From: Linyphia triangularis
Taxonomy: Eukaryota > Arthropoda > Arachnida > Araneae > Linyphiidae
DNA: 64,000 nt
Direction of reading: 5' to 3'
NCBI GenBank assembly: GCA_963978545.1
Contig: OZ021732.1
Coordinates: 19,699,521-19,763,520 of the forward strand
Below, piece by piece: positions 43,581 to 55,499 of the stretch (position 1 is its first letter; each line of letters begins with the position of its first letter). Both the position numbers and the translations under genes were made by a program. The notes beneath the pieces were generated by a model. That model made no database searches. It had not been told where the DNA came from and saw only the letters and a program-made list of their open reading frames with translations.

Positions 43581-44831
43581 TGTGGTGAAATTCACCTGAG
43601 AGCTTTCAAACAAAAATAATCTAAAGGTTAAAGGCCTGTGTTAAACATTAATTCATAACCCAAAATTCAGCTACATCCCTACTGTGGTATAATGGATGCA
43701 GTCAGATGTGTTAATGATGTGTCACATGTGTTAAAGAAGACAAGCATGTAGATTTGCTGAGTAAAGGAATTTAATTAAAATTAACAACAACAAATATTCA
43801 AGTCTAGCAAAACGTCTAAACACTCAAATTAACCTAGTAATGGCTTAGCAAGGTTATCTATATATATATAACCTGCACGCAGAGCACACAACAAAATTTT
43901 ATACAGAGCGGGGAAATGGCAATGGCATAGGATCTTAACTAAATGCTTGATAAATAGTAATTATTCAGAGAAGTAAGAACATTTTGTATTAGTTAATTTT
44001 AGAAATGCTTATCTGTGAGAGTCTCAGATTCCAGGCGCGTTTGACCGGCACATGAAGATTCAGGCTCCTGGATCAGGTAAAGTCCTAGCGTCGGGAGAAG
44101 TTGCAGGCTCCAGGGTCAGGAATTAACACGGCTTCCGATGAAGGTCCCGGCGACAGGTAGTCACAGCTTCCGATGAAGGTACCGGCTCCGGCGTCAGGAA
44201 TTAACGCAGCTTCCGATGAAGGTCCCGGCGACAGGTAGTCACAGCTTCCGATGAAGGTACCGGCTCCGGCGTCAGGAATTAACGCAGCTTCCGATGAAGG
44301 TACCGGCTCCGCATAATGCAACGATGTCTCAGGCGTTGGCGGGGATTACTTTAGTAGTCTTGCACGATCTCGAGTTTTCAAAGTCTTCCAACCATCCTAG
44401 CCGCCACACGGTTCGTTCATCTCTTCTCTCCAAGCTCTCAAAAACCTCTCTCTCGCTGCTACCCCGTTTCTCTTTCTTTTTTCCACTCCTTTGGCCCCCG
44501 TAGATTCTTATTTTTTTCTACCGCCGTCTCGCTTTTTCTCCCTTCACTTCCTTTTCACACAAACAAAAATCGCGGCACTCACCGCTCGCCACCAGAAAGA
44601 CGTTTTCTCCCTCAGGTAGCTGACGTAGCAGTTCTCCAATCCCCGTTAGAGTTTAAGCAAGTCAAATCCGCAATTGGAAAGGCAATCCGACTACCCACAG
44701 ATTCGCCAGAAAGGAAATATATTAGTGGAGAGCAAAAGTCAAGATGATCAAAGTACCAAAAATTTTAGAGGAAGGAAAAGTACACTTAAATCAAAAACAT
44801 ACATATAAAATTAAATATTAGCATTACAACA
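43581..44831 (-). repeat. LTR 5 (outer 5' LTR of the array), 1251 bp
   Basis: Full-length LTR with the complete 78-bp minisatellite. The outer pair, LTR 1 and LTR 5, differ by a single substitution noticed by eye (22142), which implies a young insertion. Beyond 44831 the sequence diverges from the internal region, which fixes the LTR edge. Confidence 0.93.
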
Positions 44832-44835
44832 CAAC
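44832..44835. repeat. target-site duplication CAAC, right flank of the LTR array
   Basis: Matches 21195-21198. Confidence 0.65.
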
Positions 44836-45670
44836 AAACACAGAAATAATAAATTAAATATTTTTTCACTTCTTACTGACAATAATATCCGTTCGTGTGC
44901 GATTGCTCACGCCCCTAGATAGTCTGAATTTCGAAACATTCGGTGTATTAGTACTCGCACATAATTTGTTCAAGTATCTCCCACGATTTCACAAAATTAT
45001 TCTTGTCTAGTTCAAATACCATTGAATGATCATCATAAGTATACCGATCGTTATCATGACTGTTAAATTTAATTATCATAAATTGAAGATGAATTTTATC
45101 AGTTATGAAAGCTGAAGTCACATCAAATGTAAAAATAGTGGATAAGAAGGAAAATCCTTTTTAACTAAACCCTTAAGGCAAGACACATTTTAAACTAGAC
45201 TTATGTTTGTTTTAAGTAGAACGCTTAAAAGGTCTTGAGAAAACAGAAAATGTATACTGTTATAGGATTACTAGATACATCTTTTCTTTATTGCTTGAGC
45301 TTTTACGGTTTTGAAGTTACAACTAAATAAAGAATAAAAAAATGAAAAGAAGAATTAAAGTAATGGTTGAGCGTTAATCACAATTAGTGACTGTCTAAAG
45401 TCTGTTACTTCAATATGGGTGAATTATTTAGCATAACAGATACCTAGTGAATTGCTGATGATGAAGGTATTTTTTACCAAATTTGAATATTTATCAACGA
45501 CATGTCTTTAGCAGTAAAATAAAAAGTTATTTAATTTACTTATGCAAAAGAGTTGCACGTTCTAGATTTTGAATACAATTATATTGGGAGTGATTTTGAG
45601 TTCCTTTTATGGGAAAGCAGATTAAAAATTTTATGTGCAAAAGAGATCACATTTACGTAACTTGATGGAA
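44836..45670. other. AT-rich stretch, no gene recognised
   Basis: Short open frames only. Confidence 0.55.
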
Positions 45671-45988
45671 ATATGACACTTAAAGGAATTTTGCGGACTT
45701 TTAACACTCACGTATTGAACATTTTATGAAAAGTTACAAATTAAGTTTCACACCAAAATTAAAACAACCTACACAATAATATGACACTTTAAGGACTTTT
45801 ACGGACGTTGACACTCGCAGGCTGAAACTTTTACAAAAAGTTACAAATTAAGTCTTACGACAAAATGAAAAGAACCTATACCATGATATGACACTTAAAG
45901 GTCTTTTGCTGACGTTAACACTCGCACGTCTTTTATGAAAACTTACAAACTAAGTCTTACACCAAAATTAAAACAACCGACACAATAA
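45671..45988. repeat. tandem repeat, three ~107-bp units
   Basis: Units start at 45671, 45779 and 45886, each with ATATGACACTT.AAGG at the head, then TTAACACTCGCA-type, AAAGTTACAAATTAAGT and CACCAAAATTAAAACAACC blocks. Units are diverged by roughly a tenth or more by eye, so the array is old. Confidence 0.85.
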
Positions 45989-46128
45989 AGTTTTGAATAT
46001 TGGTCATATAGTTATAATCATTCATGAACTATTTAGGAATTATTTAAATTATATTATTTCTATTTAGATTGATCCCAGCTTCTTTAAAGCCAGACTGCAA
46101 TTAGTTGTTTTCTTTCTCACATAAAAAT

Positions 46129-46142
46129 ACTGAATAGGTACT
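46129..46142. repeat. target-site duplication, left, of SINE copy C
   Basis: The 14-mer ACTGAATAGGTACT is repeated exactly at 46319-46332. Confidence 0.9.
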
Positions 46143-46318
46143 GCCGACCAAACGGTATAGTGGTTAGCGTACTAGCTTCTAGACCGCGAGGTTGCTGGTT
46201 CGAGTCCCGTGTTAGGCATGGGTGTTTGTAAATGTATGTTGGCTTGTCTAATGACGAATTTTTCGGCGCATTATAGCCCTCGTGTTGCTGACGGCGCCAG
46301 ATAATCTGAAAACAACCA
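46143..46318 (+). mobile_element. tRNA-derived SINE, copy C
   Basis: A 176-bp member of the same family as copies A and B. The head contains GGTATAGTGGTTAGCGTAC and a B box GGTTCGAGTCC (about 46198-46208). The tail ends CGGCGCCAGATAATCTGAAA, then ACAACCA. It sits between exact 14-bp direct repeats. Confidence 0.9.
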
Positions 46319-46332
46319 ACTGAATAGGTACT
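46319..46332. repeat. target-site duplication, right, of SINE copy C
   Basis: Exact direct copy of 46129-46142. Confidence 0.9.
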
Positions 46333-49300
46333 AATACAGTTATTAAAAATAATAGTTCAATGATGTGAGATACCCAGAAATACATACGCATTAAAAAATG
46401 TTTGAAAGCAATTATTCAGTTCAAGTTATTCAAAACAATTTATTCTCGTAGTTATACAATAGAAAGACAGAAAAATATAATGCCATGCAATGCTAAGCAA
46501 GCCTAGTTATACTAAAAACTACTTAATTTAATATCAATAACAAAATTTCAGTAAGTTTAAAAATATTATTAATAAAATATTAACAAAAAAATATATTAAT
46601 TAGTTATTATATACATATAAATGCAATAAATAAAAAAAAAGTAAAATAATATTTACTTTGGTGTTTAGCACAAACGGAAAAAAAAATCAAAACGTAAAAC
46701 AAAAATAAAATAGCGAGATTCGAGTAAACAGATTTCTAAAAATTATTATTCCAAAACACTTAATTCTAACTGATACGTATAAAAAACACGAAATTTGTGT
46801 ATGTTCGAAAGTAAATCCCTGGAAAATAAGAAATGTACGAGATATGCTAGAAAAGCAAGTTGATTAATTGAAGTGAGCACTCTTTCTCGTCAGATGATCA
46901 AAAGATAATTAGGTTCCCATTAGTTGCAGAATGTATATAAAATAAACAGAGAAAAATGATCACATTTACAGTTGGTGATAAAATACATCTACTTTCGGCC
47001 AGAGCTAAAAATAAATTACTAAACAGTTCTACTATTACACGAGGTCGGAGTTTCAAAGCGTCACAAATTTAGTTTGAGATTATTCTAATATAAAATGCAA
47101 AGATTTTTAAAGCTACAGTCGAAACAATTTTAAAAGTAATTTTTCTATTTAAAAAAATTGTGTCTTAATGGTTCGTTTCGTTTTTAATTTTAACGCCCAA
47201 TGTCTCAAAACAGAATTCTGAATATGTAAGGAATATTTATTTAAAAACTAAGAAAGATAAATGCCCAAATTTTTAGTGTATGTTCTTAGAAATATATTAC
47301 ACAATTTGAGGTGTTTCATAAATTACAGTTTTTTTGTGACCAAAAATTAAAATTTCAAAAGAAATTCTATAGAGTATCAGACATTTTTCAGAGATGTAAA
47401 ATAAAATATTTAAATTTACAAAATATGACAAAATATTTAATAAGCATGTGTGATTTGTTTTATGCAGATTAATATACACATAACTTAACTTTTATATAAG
47501 TTTTACTCAGAGCCAAAAAATAATAATTTCAACAAACGAAACATTTATTGTTGAACAAGTGTATTTGTATTCTTCTTATTATTAGGCTCTTCACCCCGTT
47601 TGACGAATAAGGCATCAAGCCTAGCTGAGCAAAATTTAGCCTAAATATGGTGTTTTATAATTAGAGAAAGATCAGAAGATTTCCGACAGTACTTGAATGG
47701 CATATTACATAAATCATGGTATCAAAATGTTCGATATCTGTTTTAAGATCTCCTTTCAAAGTTTCTTCCCATTCGTATCTCATTAGCTAGTTAATCAGGA
47801 TGGATACGTTCCCAACAACATACTTCAAAAGTGCTGGATTAAAAAGAATCCAAACGCTGAAATTGAACTCCGACATTGAGAAAGGAAAAGACCAGAAATC
47901 AGAAAATTCAATATCCACAGTCGCAAATCTCAAACATCTCTCTAAAAAAAAACCATGTGTGAAAGTGACTAAATGAAATTTATCAAATATGTCCACTTGA
48001 AGGTAAAATGAATTTTTCAATCATAACCTTTTAGCTCATTATTCATTTTGACACAATTTCCCATGAATCTTACACAGGACTTCCAACTAAAATACTTTGA
48101 GAAACGACACTAATTGCACCTTTGCAGGATGTTTAATCACTATTATGCTGTAGAAATCAAGAGAGAAAAGCCCGGGGGATAATCATCTTTATCTGCATCA
48201 ATTCGTCCAATAAAGCAGAAATAACTTCCTATTTCATTTGCGATAATACATCAGTTTTGGGATAAGATAAATCATCTCATTGCACAGAGATTCTCTAAAT
48301 AATAAAGCTAAAAGATTGATCTAACTCTGGAGGTATTAATAATACATGTATGGGGACTCTATGCAGCAAAGCGTTATTTTTTGTGTGTTGTATGTATTTA
48401 TCTTAAATAAGAAATTCAGTCCTTTGTAAATAAAACTCGGAATATTAATCTTTCTTCGTAAGGTGTTCTTACATTTGATAGGATCAGAGATATGTACTGT
48501 GAACTGATATGATAAGGTATTTTTTAATACTTCATAATGCGATCATAATTCGTGTACAATTGTTCTTAGTTATTTTTGGGAAAATTTTGTTTCAAACTAG
48601 TTAAATTTTGAAAGTCACGGATGACTAGTAAAAAGCATATTTGTATATTTTGAAAACTTTTAAGAACTAAAACCTAGTCCCCTTTTCAAATTGTGAAGGT
48701 CTTGCTAATTTGAAATTTTTTACAGACCATAAATGTGACAACTATCGCATATGGTAACATATTTGGAGAAAAAACTTATCATCAAATACTTAAATTCTAA
48801 ACCGATATTTCTATTTTGAGTCAAGATGTGATGCTCTTTTAATGGAAGAACTCTTCAAGGAAAAATTTTAATTACTTCTGCTTAGAGCTTCATTTGAATT
48901 TTATCGGAACTTTCAAAATAAAACAATACATAGTATTTGTAGCTTAGGCTTAATGAATTGAATACAAACTTTTTATTGACTGTTAAGGTGCTTTGGGTAG
49001 TAACTTTCAGTTGAATTTTAGCATAATACAAATTAGTTTCAATTAGACATTTCCTTTTACGTAATTCACGAGTCTAGATTTGTAGCGATGTATGGAAATG
49101 CTGACATTATGCGGAAAAAGAAACAAACGAACAAAGTCTTTGTGTAATCTTTTCACTATCTTACAGTTACGTAAAAACTATATTTACTAAGTAATACTGA
49201 TCTTTCTAACCATGAGAATTGAGATCATAAAACAACTAAAAACTAGATATTTTACAAATAGCAATACTATATACAACTGCTATATTTTCTGGAATTTGAA

Positions 49301-52300
49301 TATTATAATTTAGTTAAATAAAAGAAAATTATCGGATGTGGTTTTTTTTAATAGATTGAGTAAATTATAATATATATTCACATTAAACCTTTCAGTACCA
49401 GTTATTTTAAATTACATTAAGTAAACTCATCGGTTTTGTTTCAAAATATTTTGTTAATATTTACACTATTAATTAAAAAAAATATTAAATGTATATGTTT
49501 AAAAGGATATTTAGAAACAACAATCTTTCATATAAAAATATCTAGAAAAATATTTAACTGTTTTTTTGTGTTTTTTTTTTTTTTTTTTTGTGCATATTTG
49601 GTATATCGACACAATATGCACCAACATTTTCTTGGAGATGAGAGGGTGAACTTAAGGTTAATTAATATTTCGTTTCATATCTTAAAATAATTTAATGCCC
49701 CAAAATATAATTTTTTTTTAATAACAATAATTGTGATTTAACCTAACAATGTTGCATAACATAAATTCAACATTTAAGTATTTTAAAACGGCAATTAACT
49801 TCGGAACTAAACTTCCCATAAATAACAGTTATCATTCAAATGAGAATAATTTTAACTATTTCCCATAAAAATAACTCATAGAGAAAAGAAATATAGGGAA
49901 TGCGAAGTGATAAGATAGGCAGCTGAACATTCCTTAGAAGATAAAAAAAAAAAAAAAAAAAAAAAAAAAATGCATTTCAAATACGGTTCATTATTCAAAT
50001 TTTTGATCGATAGCCAATACCAGATTATGGGGCTTATGCAAATTTTATGCCCGAGATGAACCGAAAAATTTCCAATACGACTGAGGAATCACATTTTCGG
50101 AGGAAGAAATTAGAAATACCTTAAAATCCAGAGAAATGCTACGATAAAAAAATAGTTTCTTTCCGTAAAATATAAAAATATGAGAAGATTTCATAATAAT
50201 GATGCGATTCCGGTGAAATTTCACTCAGGGAATTTGGTTCTTTGTGGCTGCAATAAATTCTCTTGCACGATCTCCTTCTTGCTTTTCCTCAGAGAAATGC
50301 TCTACTTATTTTTCTGGCAGAGGTAAAAACTAAAATAAAATGGCGGTCGTCCGGATAATTTTTGGTTGGATGACATCTTCTTTATCTTGCTTTTCAGAGG
50401 GTTTTATAGAATAAATCAAGGGAAATGTATTGAAAGAATACGATAACAAAGATTCATATTTAGTTTGTATTTGACCGATAAAAACTTTTAAAATGAAATT
50501 ATTATATCATTAGTGTGTACTAATATTACTTTTAAAATTCTTATGGAATGTTTACTTACTATGTAATAATTATCTTTATTTTATAGTAATTATATTTATT
50601 ACGTACTAATTATAATTATAATATACTATTTTTATTTTTTAAATTCTTATTGGTTAATATTTTATTTATTTTATACAAACTAGATTGATTTCATACTAAT
50701 TCAGTTTCCTATATACTAACTCTATTTATTACTAACTACTTATATTTATAATATATTTCGTATAGACCTGTCAACATATATTAATCTAAGTTGCTGAGAT
50801 TATGGTGTTATATGAAGTTAACCTTTCTTTTTCAAAATATGGACATTATTTAACTCTATGACTAATTATACCCTCATAAAAATCCTTCATCTATTTCACA
50901 ATCCAACCCCTTGAATTGGATTAACTTTGCGAAAGTACTGTTTTTTCTTAGAAACACCAGGGAAAAATCCATTAGCTCCAATGTCAAGAGGAAGGATTTT
51001 TTTTTCGAAAAGTTTTTTTTTTTTTCTTTCAAATTCATATGAATTTTTTTCTTCAAATTACAGTAATAGTTTTAAAATATTTCAATTTAAAATAAAATGA
51101 TTGCTTAGGAAGAATAGACATATTGTATTAGGGTGGCAAGAAACATTTTAACATACATTAATTACTTCAACAAATTTAAAATTTGTTCATTTTTGAACTT
51201 CCCTGTAAGTGAATATGAGTAGACTAGTTGATTTTCTGAACGATTCAAACCTTTGAATTAAAAAAAAATAAAAAAAAAAAAAATAAATAAAAAAAAAAAA
51301 AAAATTAAAGAATCTATAGACATTTCCAGTTTTGTGCTGACTTCTGCAATGCAAAGTTGAGTACTTCTTGTCATTTTTTTCTCTCGACAATTCGTCCCTG
51401 GTAAAGCTGGGTATCTCACAGAACGTATTCGTCCACTATAAGGTTCTGTAGGAAATTTGAAGATTGTTGGGGAAGCGTTGATCGAGAGAACTTTTATTCC
51501 AAATTTTTGAACGCTTTGCTCTCAACGGTGTATTTTAGCATAAACTTGACATTTGCATTATCGCTACTGCTACGTGCATACTTGGTACTATTCCTTCTTC
51601 ATTTTTTTTTTTCTTTTTTTTTTTTTTTCTTTCTCAGTAGGCCTACTTGGGTGTCTCAATGCTATCCCACTAAGTGCTAAACATTTGCAACTTTAAGGTA
51701 ATTAAATTAAAGAACTGAATAAAAAAGTATAAAAACATTCGAAGTTTATGTCAAATAACGTACTTATAATACCTGTCGGTCGAAAAATTCACCAATTTTT
51801 CGAAGGAAGATGACATTTTTAATGTAAACGTAATTCAAAAGTCGAAAATTACACGAGTGCCCAAAGTCACCCCGGTTCTTGGCATGTTTTCCTTTTTCAA
51901 TCTATTTATATAAAAGTGAGTTGTCTATACGTCTGAACCTTATACAAATCCCCAGTTTTGCACCTAGATGTACTAAATGTGGTACATAGAAGCTTTAGTG
52001 CTTGGAGATTGTAGTGAAAAACTTTGAAAATCAATTAAAAGTTGCTTTCATTAAAATTTAATGACATTAAAAAAAATTCTTGGAATGGCAACAATATTTT
52101 TTTATTACATCAGAATAAAACCAAAAGTTATTTTAATGTGTCTTCCTTATTTTTCTGGCTATTTTTATCCGACAGGAACTTCGAATTTTATCGTAATATT
52201 TCAATATATTTATACTGTCTGTCGATACCATAAACATCTTCTACGCATGTGCAGTTTTAAAGCATTATATTTTTGTACATCCTCTGGTTTTTCTAAGTTT

Positions 52301-53144
52301 TAAATTCATCCTGTTTTTTTAACTTTGTGTTGCCGTCAAAGATGTATTGTGCTCAGCGGGTATTGACATTTTGATTTTATTTAATGAGTATTAATAACAT
52401 TTAAACAAAATAAATTCGTTAAATTCCTTTGTATTTTATTAGCAAATATCTTCTGAATTACACTTGTCATAAATATCTGACATCTAATAGTTCGTTTACC
52501 AACCTAATTTATCACTAATACGTTGGTGCCGTTATGGGATGTTTTCAGTCGAGTTTTGGTCAACTTGATAAATCTATTATATCTTTTTTTCCTGGATGGG
52601 TCTATTACAAGATCAAATGTAAGAAGTCCATCTGATGTAAAACACCTACGTATATCATTATGTGTGTAGTGTGGCACTGCGTTGACCAATACTTGTACTA
52701 TTACGTTATATCCATGCCACTTGGCGATAATTTTTCAGTTGGCGAACAATTTGGTAGATAATGCTATCGTTTCAATACCTGCTAATTTTTCTCTTAGTTC
52801 AGATTTTGTTTCATTTTAAAGCAAAAATTAAGAACTTGGTACAATATATTTTCATGATTATTTTTAAAACAGAGGCTAGAGCTGCACTATAGACACCAGG
52901 CATATATTGATATTTATTGCTATGTTTTCAAAATTTTAAATCATTAAATTTTTCCAGCTGGATTAATTAAAATTATGAATTTAATTTCATTTCATTAGAG
53001 TGAGTTAACATGTACATAGTATCTAGCATAGAAACGGATTATTTAGACTCTCTTTGACTTTATCATTTGCCGCCTCAGTTGTAGATTCGACGAATATTAT
53101 TGAAATTCACTGAAAACTTTCAAATCATTTCGACATTTGCTAAA
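46333..53144. other. AT-rich stretch without recognisable genes
   Basis: It holds homopolymers (poly(A) 49943-49970, a poly(A)-rich tract 51257-51304, poly(T) 49568-49589 and around 51602-51630). The low-complexity TACTAATTATATTTATTA-type stretch at about 50540-50760 is weakly periodic. The minus frame near 52504-52740 is open for about 75 codons but shows no domain I can name. No RNA gene was recognised. Confidence 0.5.
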
Positions 53145-53394
53145 ATGCCACCAAAGAGAAGAACGAATATAGATGCTAAGTATAGAGCATCTGCCGCCAA
53201 AAGGAGCTAAGGGCATCACAGCTGCAAAAACAACATCGACTGGAGAATAAACAAGCGCTGTTGATGAAAAATGAACGAAAACATGGATCTGTTATAGTAC
53301 ATTGGACGCTGATTACCAACTATTAATCCGAAGAAATTCCGAGTCTATGTAACACAGAACTCATAGATGTCCTTCAACGGGGCCACACAGCTAG
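53145..53394 (+). pseudogene. Helitron remnant: N-terminal coding stub joined to a Helitron-like 3' end
   Basis: ATG at 53145 opens MPPKRRTNIDAKYRASAAKR and stops at 53208. A +1 shift continues as ELRASQLQKQHRLENKQAL. This basic, Arg/Gln-rich start resembles the N-terminus of many arthropod Helitron replicase-helicases. The Rep and helicase domains are absent. After 53320 no coding similarity is seen, and the segment ends GGGGCCACACAGCTAG followed by T, matching the terminus of the repeat at 20430-21086. I read it as a non-autonomous, internally deleted Helitron. The protein resemblance is from memory and is moderate. Confidence 0.45.
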
Positions 53395-54085
53395 TATACA
53401 AATATATTTATTATATAAGAATTTTATTCTCTTTATAGTAGTCATACTAATTTATTTTATTATATTTATCTCAGCTACATGTTTATTATATACTTTTGAC
53501 CTACATGCTTGTATAATAAACACCAGAGTTCACCAAAATGCGTGAAATCTCTGTGAACACACATTGAAAATCAATTTCACCCCATAGAATTAACCTCATG
53601 CGTGAATTTCCGCATCGGTACATCATGTTTGAAATAATTCTCCATTTTATAAATTCAGAGACCATTTTAACCGTTTTTCGAAGAGGGAATGCTACATTCC
53701 TGTCCTTTTCTTTAAAAATAGCTTCTTTTTCTGGAAAAAAAATGCAAAATTTTCTTTTATTTTAAAATGGAATGCAGTATACGGATCACCCCTCCGAATT
53801 CGTCACTTACGCATGCCCATTCATATTCAAACGTGCATCGCAAAGACTAGTGACTGACTGAAGGCATTGACAGGCTGCTGATACCACGTGGCATTGGTAG
53901 GTGGATTATGAGGGGGGGGGGGGGTCTCACAATTTTCAAATGCAATTTCGTACATTCCTTAATTAAGTGTATTTTGACGACTTTTTATCATGCCTTCTTG
54001 CACGAAATTTAGTAAAAAGGTTACCTCATGGGAGAATTCTTGGAAAACGTAGTAGATTAATGCTATGTGGTCCGCACGTTTAATC

Positions 54086-54088
<3 letters not shown>

Positions 54089-54172
<84 letters not shown>
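54089..54172. repeat. (AT)42 microsatellite
   Basis: 84 bp of uninterrupted AT dinucleotides. Confidence 0.95.
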
Positions 54173-54174
<2 letters not shown>

Positions 54175-54336
54175 CGCCGTGCCGGTCGGACTGGTTCAGA
54201 AGTTCGAATCATTTCGCCTATGTCTCTCGCCTAAGTTTTTTTCGATATTTTCTGGATATCATAAATCGTCAAGTTTTACTTCTCCGTCATTTTCTCGATC
54301 GTTTTCGAGGTGTCTCCAGCATTTGTCGGATAGTTT

Positions 54337-54363
54337 CATGGGACACCAACGTGGTGTCCCATG
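54337..54363. repeat. perfect 11-bp hairpin
   Basis: CATGGGACACC, loop AACGT, GGTGTCCCATG. It is followed by two degenerate repeats (GGTCCCATGTG, CCACGTGGTGTCAC). It is unusually GC-rich for this window. Confidence 0.8.
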
Positions 54364-55499
54364 TGGTCCCATGTGTCCCCACGTGGTGTCACCGAACGGC
54401 ATTGTGTTAAGAGTTAGTTTAAAGTTTATAACCATCTAGTGTTTTACTAAGCATTTAAAAAGCATATTTCCGCTCTGATATTCGAAATCGCGATTGTTCA
54501 TCATTGTTATTGTTGTAGTTATTAGTTTTGTCAGAAACTGAAGAAAAAAAAAACATTTATTTGCTTTAGTTTTTTAAAAAATATCCTTTGGATTTTAAAA
54601 ATACCCCTTACAATTTAGCGAGGGGGTGAAAATAATATTTGAAAATATTTAAATGATGAACACTGATAATAAAACCAATAAACTATTGATATTTATTATA
54701 AATTTATCATATTTATTACGGGTATTTAGCTAGTGTTTCATAAAATCTTAAATTATTCAAATAGGAATTTTCTATGAACTATCCATCTACTAGAAGATGG
54801 TAAAAAACGCTGAATAGTTTTCAATAAGCTTTTATAATTTGTCATGATATATCAGTCTATAACCCTGCCCTGAATCATGGGTATTCAAGAGTGGAACATA
54901 TAAGATTAACCATCCTCTTATTTTATAATGAATTTTACAATAGACTTAATAGACTTAGCAAAATAATTCAAACTAATTTGACTGCTCAAGATTGCTTAAT
55001 GAATAACAAATTACTTAGAATATATTTAATTAAATTTACTAATAAGCCTGATATTTGGCATGCCAATTATAAAACTAATGTGAGTACAAATTCTTTGGTA
55101 GAGCTCATATTTTTCAAGAAAATCTCCCTTGTCACCCTATCAAAAACACATCATGCACGCAGATCTGAGATGTACGTTTGTAAGACATAAGAATTTTCTG
55201 AAGGGTATTATGCTGTCACAACACGATTATGTTTAGGGACGTAAAGAGCTTAGTGAGATCAGACATGTCTAATCCATAGTAGACTGGTAGACAATTATGT
55301 TGTCTACTTTCTTGTTGTCAGTTCAATGCGTGGATTCATTATTGAAGAAAGTGGTTCAATGGTAGAATTTCATTAGCGAAAACATCAACTAAAGATATAA
55401 GTACCATCTTAAAAGATTTCTGACGTAACTGACACACTGGCGTAAGTTTCTTATTTAAGACAGCAACTACACTTTCCCTGATTTCCAGGAAAAACTTGT

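Larger units (their letters stand above)
21199..44831 (-). mobile_element. tandem array of four RT-less Gypsy-like LTR retroelements sharing LTRs
   Basis: Five LTRs alternate with four 4364-bp internal regions (22450-26813, 28065-32428, 33680-38043, 39217-43580), all in the same orientation. Unit period is 5615 bp, and 5537 bp for the unit containing the shortened LTR. Adjacent units share one LTR, and CAAC duplications are seen only at the outer borders. Each internal region has, in element order, a 146-bp leader with a tRNA-His primer site, one 3642-bp ORF (Gag, protease, integrase), and a 576-bp untranslated tail (for example 22450-23025) containing poly-T/poly-A tracts and the polypurine tract. 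No reverse transcriptase or RNase H is encoded in any copy. The arrangement is most simply explained by one insertion followed by LTR-LTR unequal recombination or integration of one-LTR circles. An assembly expansion is possible but is argued against by copy-specific differences. Confidence 0.93.
53395..55499. other. stretch without genes, containing SSRs and a hairpin
   Basis: It includes a G13 run (53912-53924), a long AT array (54089-54172) and an 11-bp hairpin (54337-54363). The open frame reading through the AT array is an artefact of the Ile-Tyr repeat. Confidence 0.55.

Noticed and set aside
21199..44831. Endogenous retrovirus with envelope
   Set aside because: No envelope-like ORF (signal peptide, transmembrane segment) lies between integrase and the 3' LTR. 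The 576-bp tail is non-coding.
45671..45988. CRISPR-like repeat array
   Set aside because: Units are 107 bp, contiguous and diverged with no spacers, and the sequence is eukaryotic.
52504..52740. Minus-strand frame with TSDGLLTFDL, considered as a small heat-shock protein fragment
   Set aside because: Only a short stretch resembles the family. The expected flanking motifs are missing and the frame starts after a stop.
54065..54439. 124-codon frame with an Ile-Tyr repeat
   Set aside because: It is a translation of the (AT)42 microsatellite. The downstream part has no domain.
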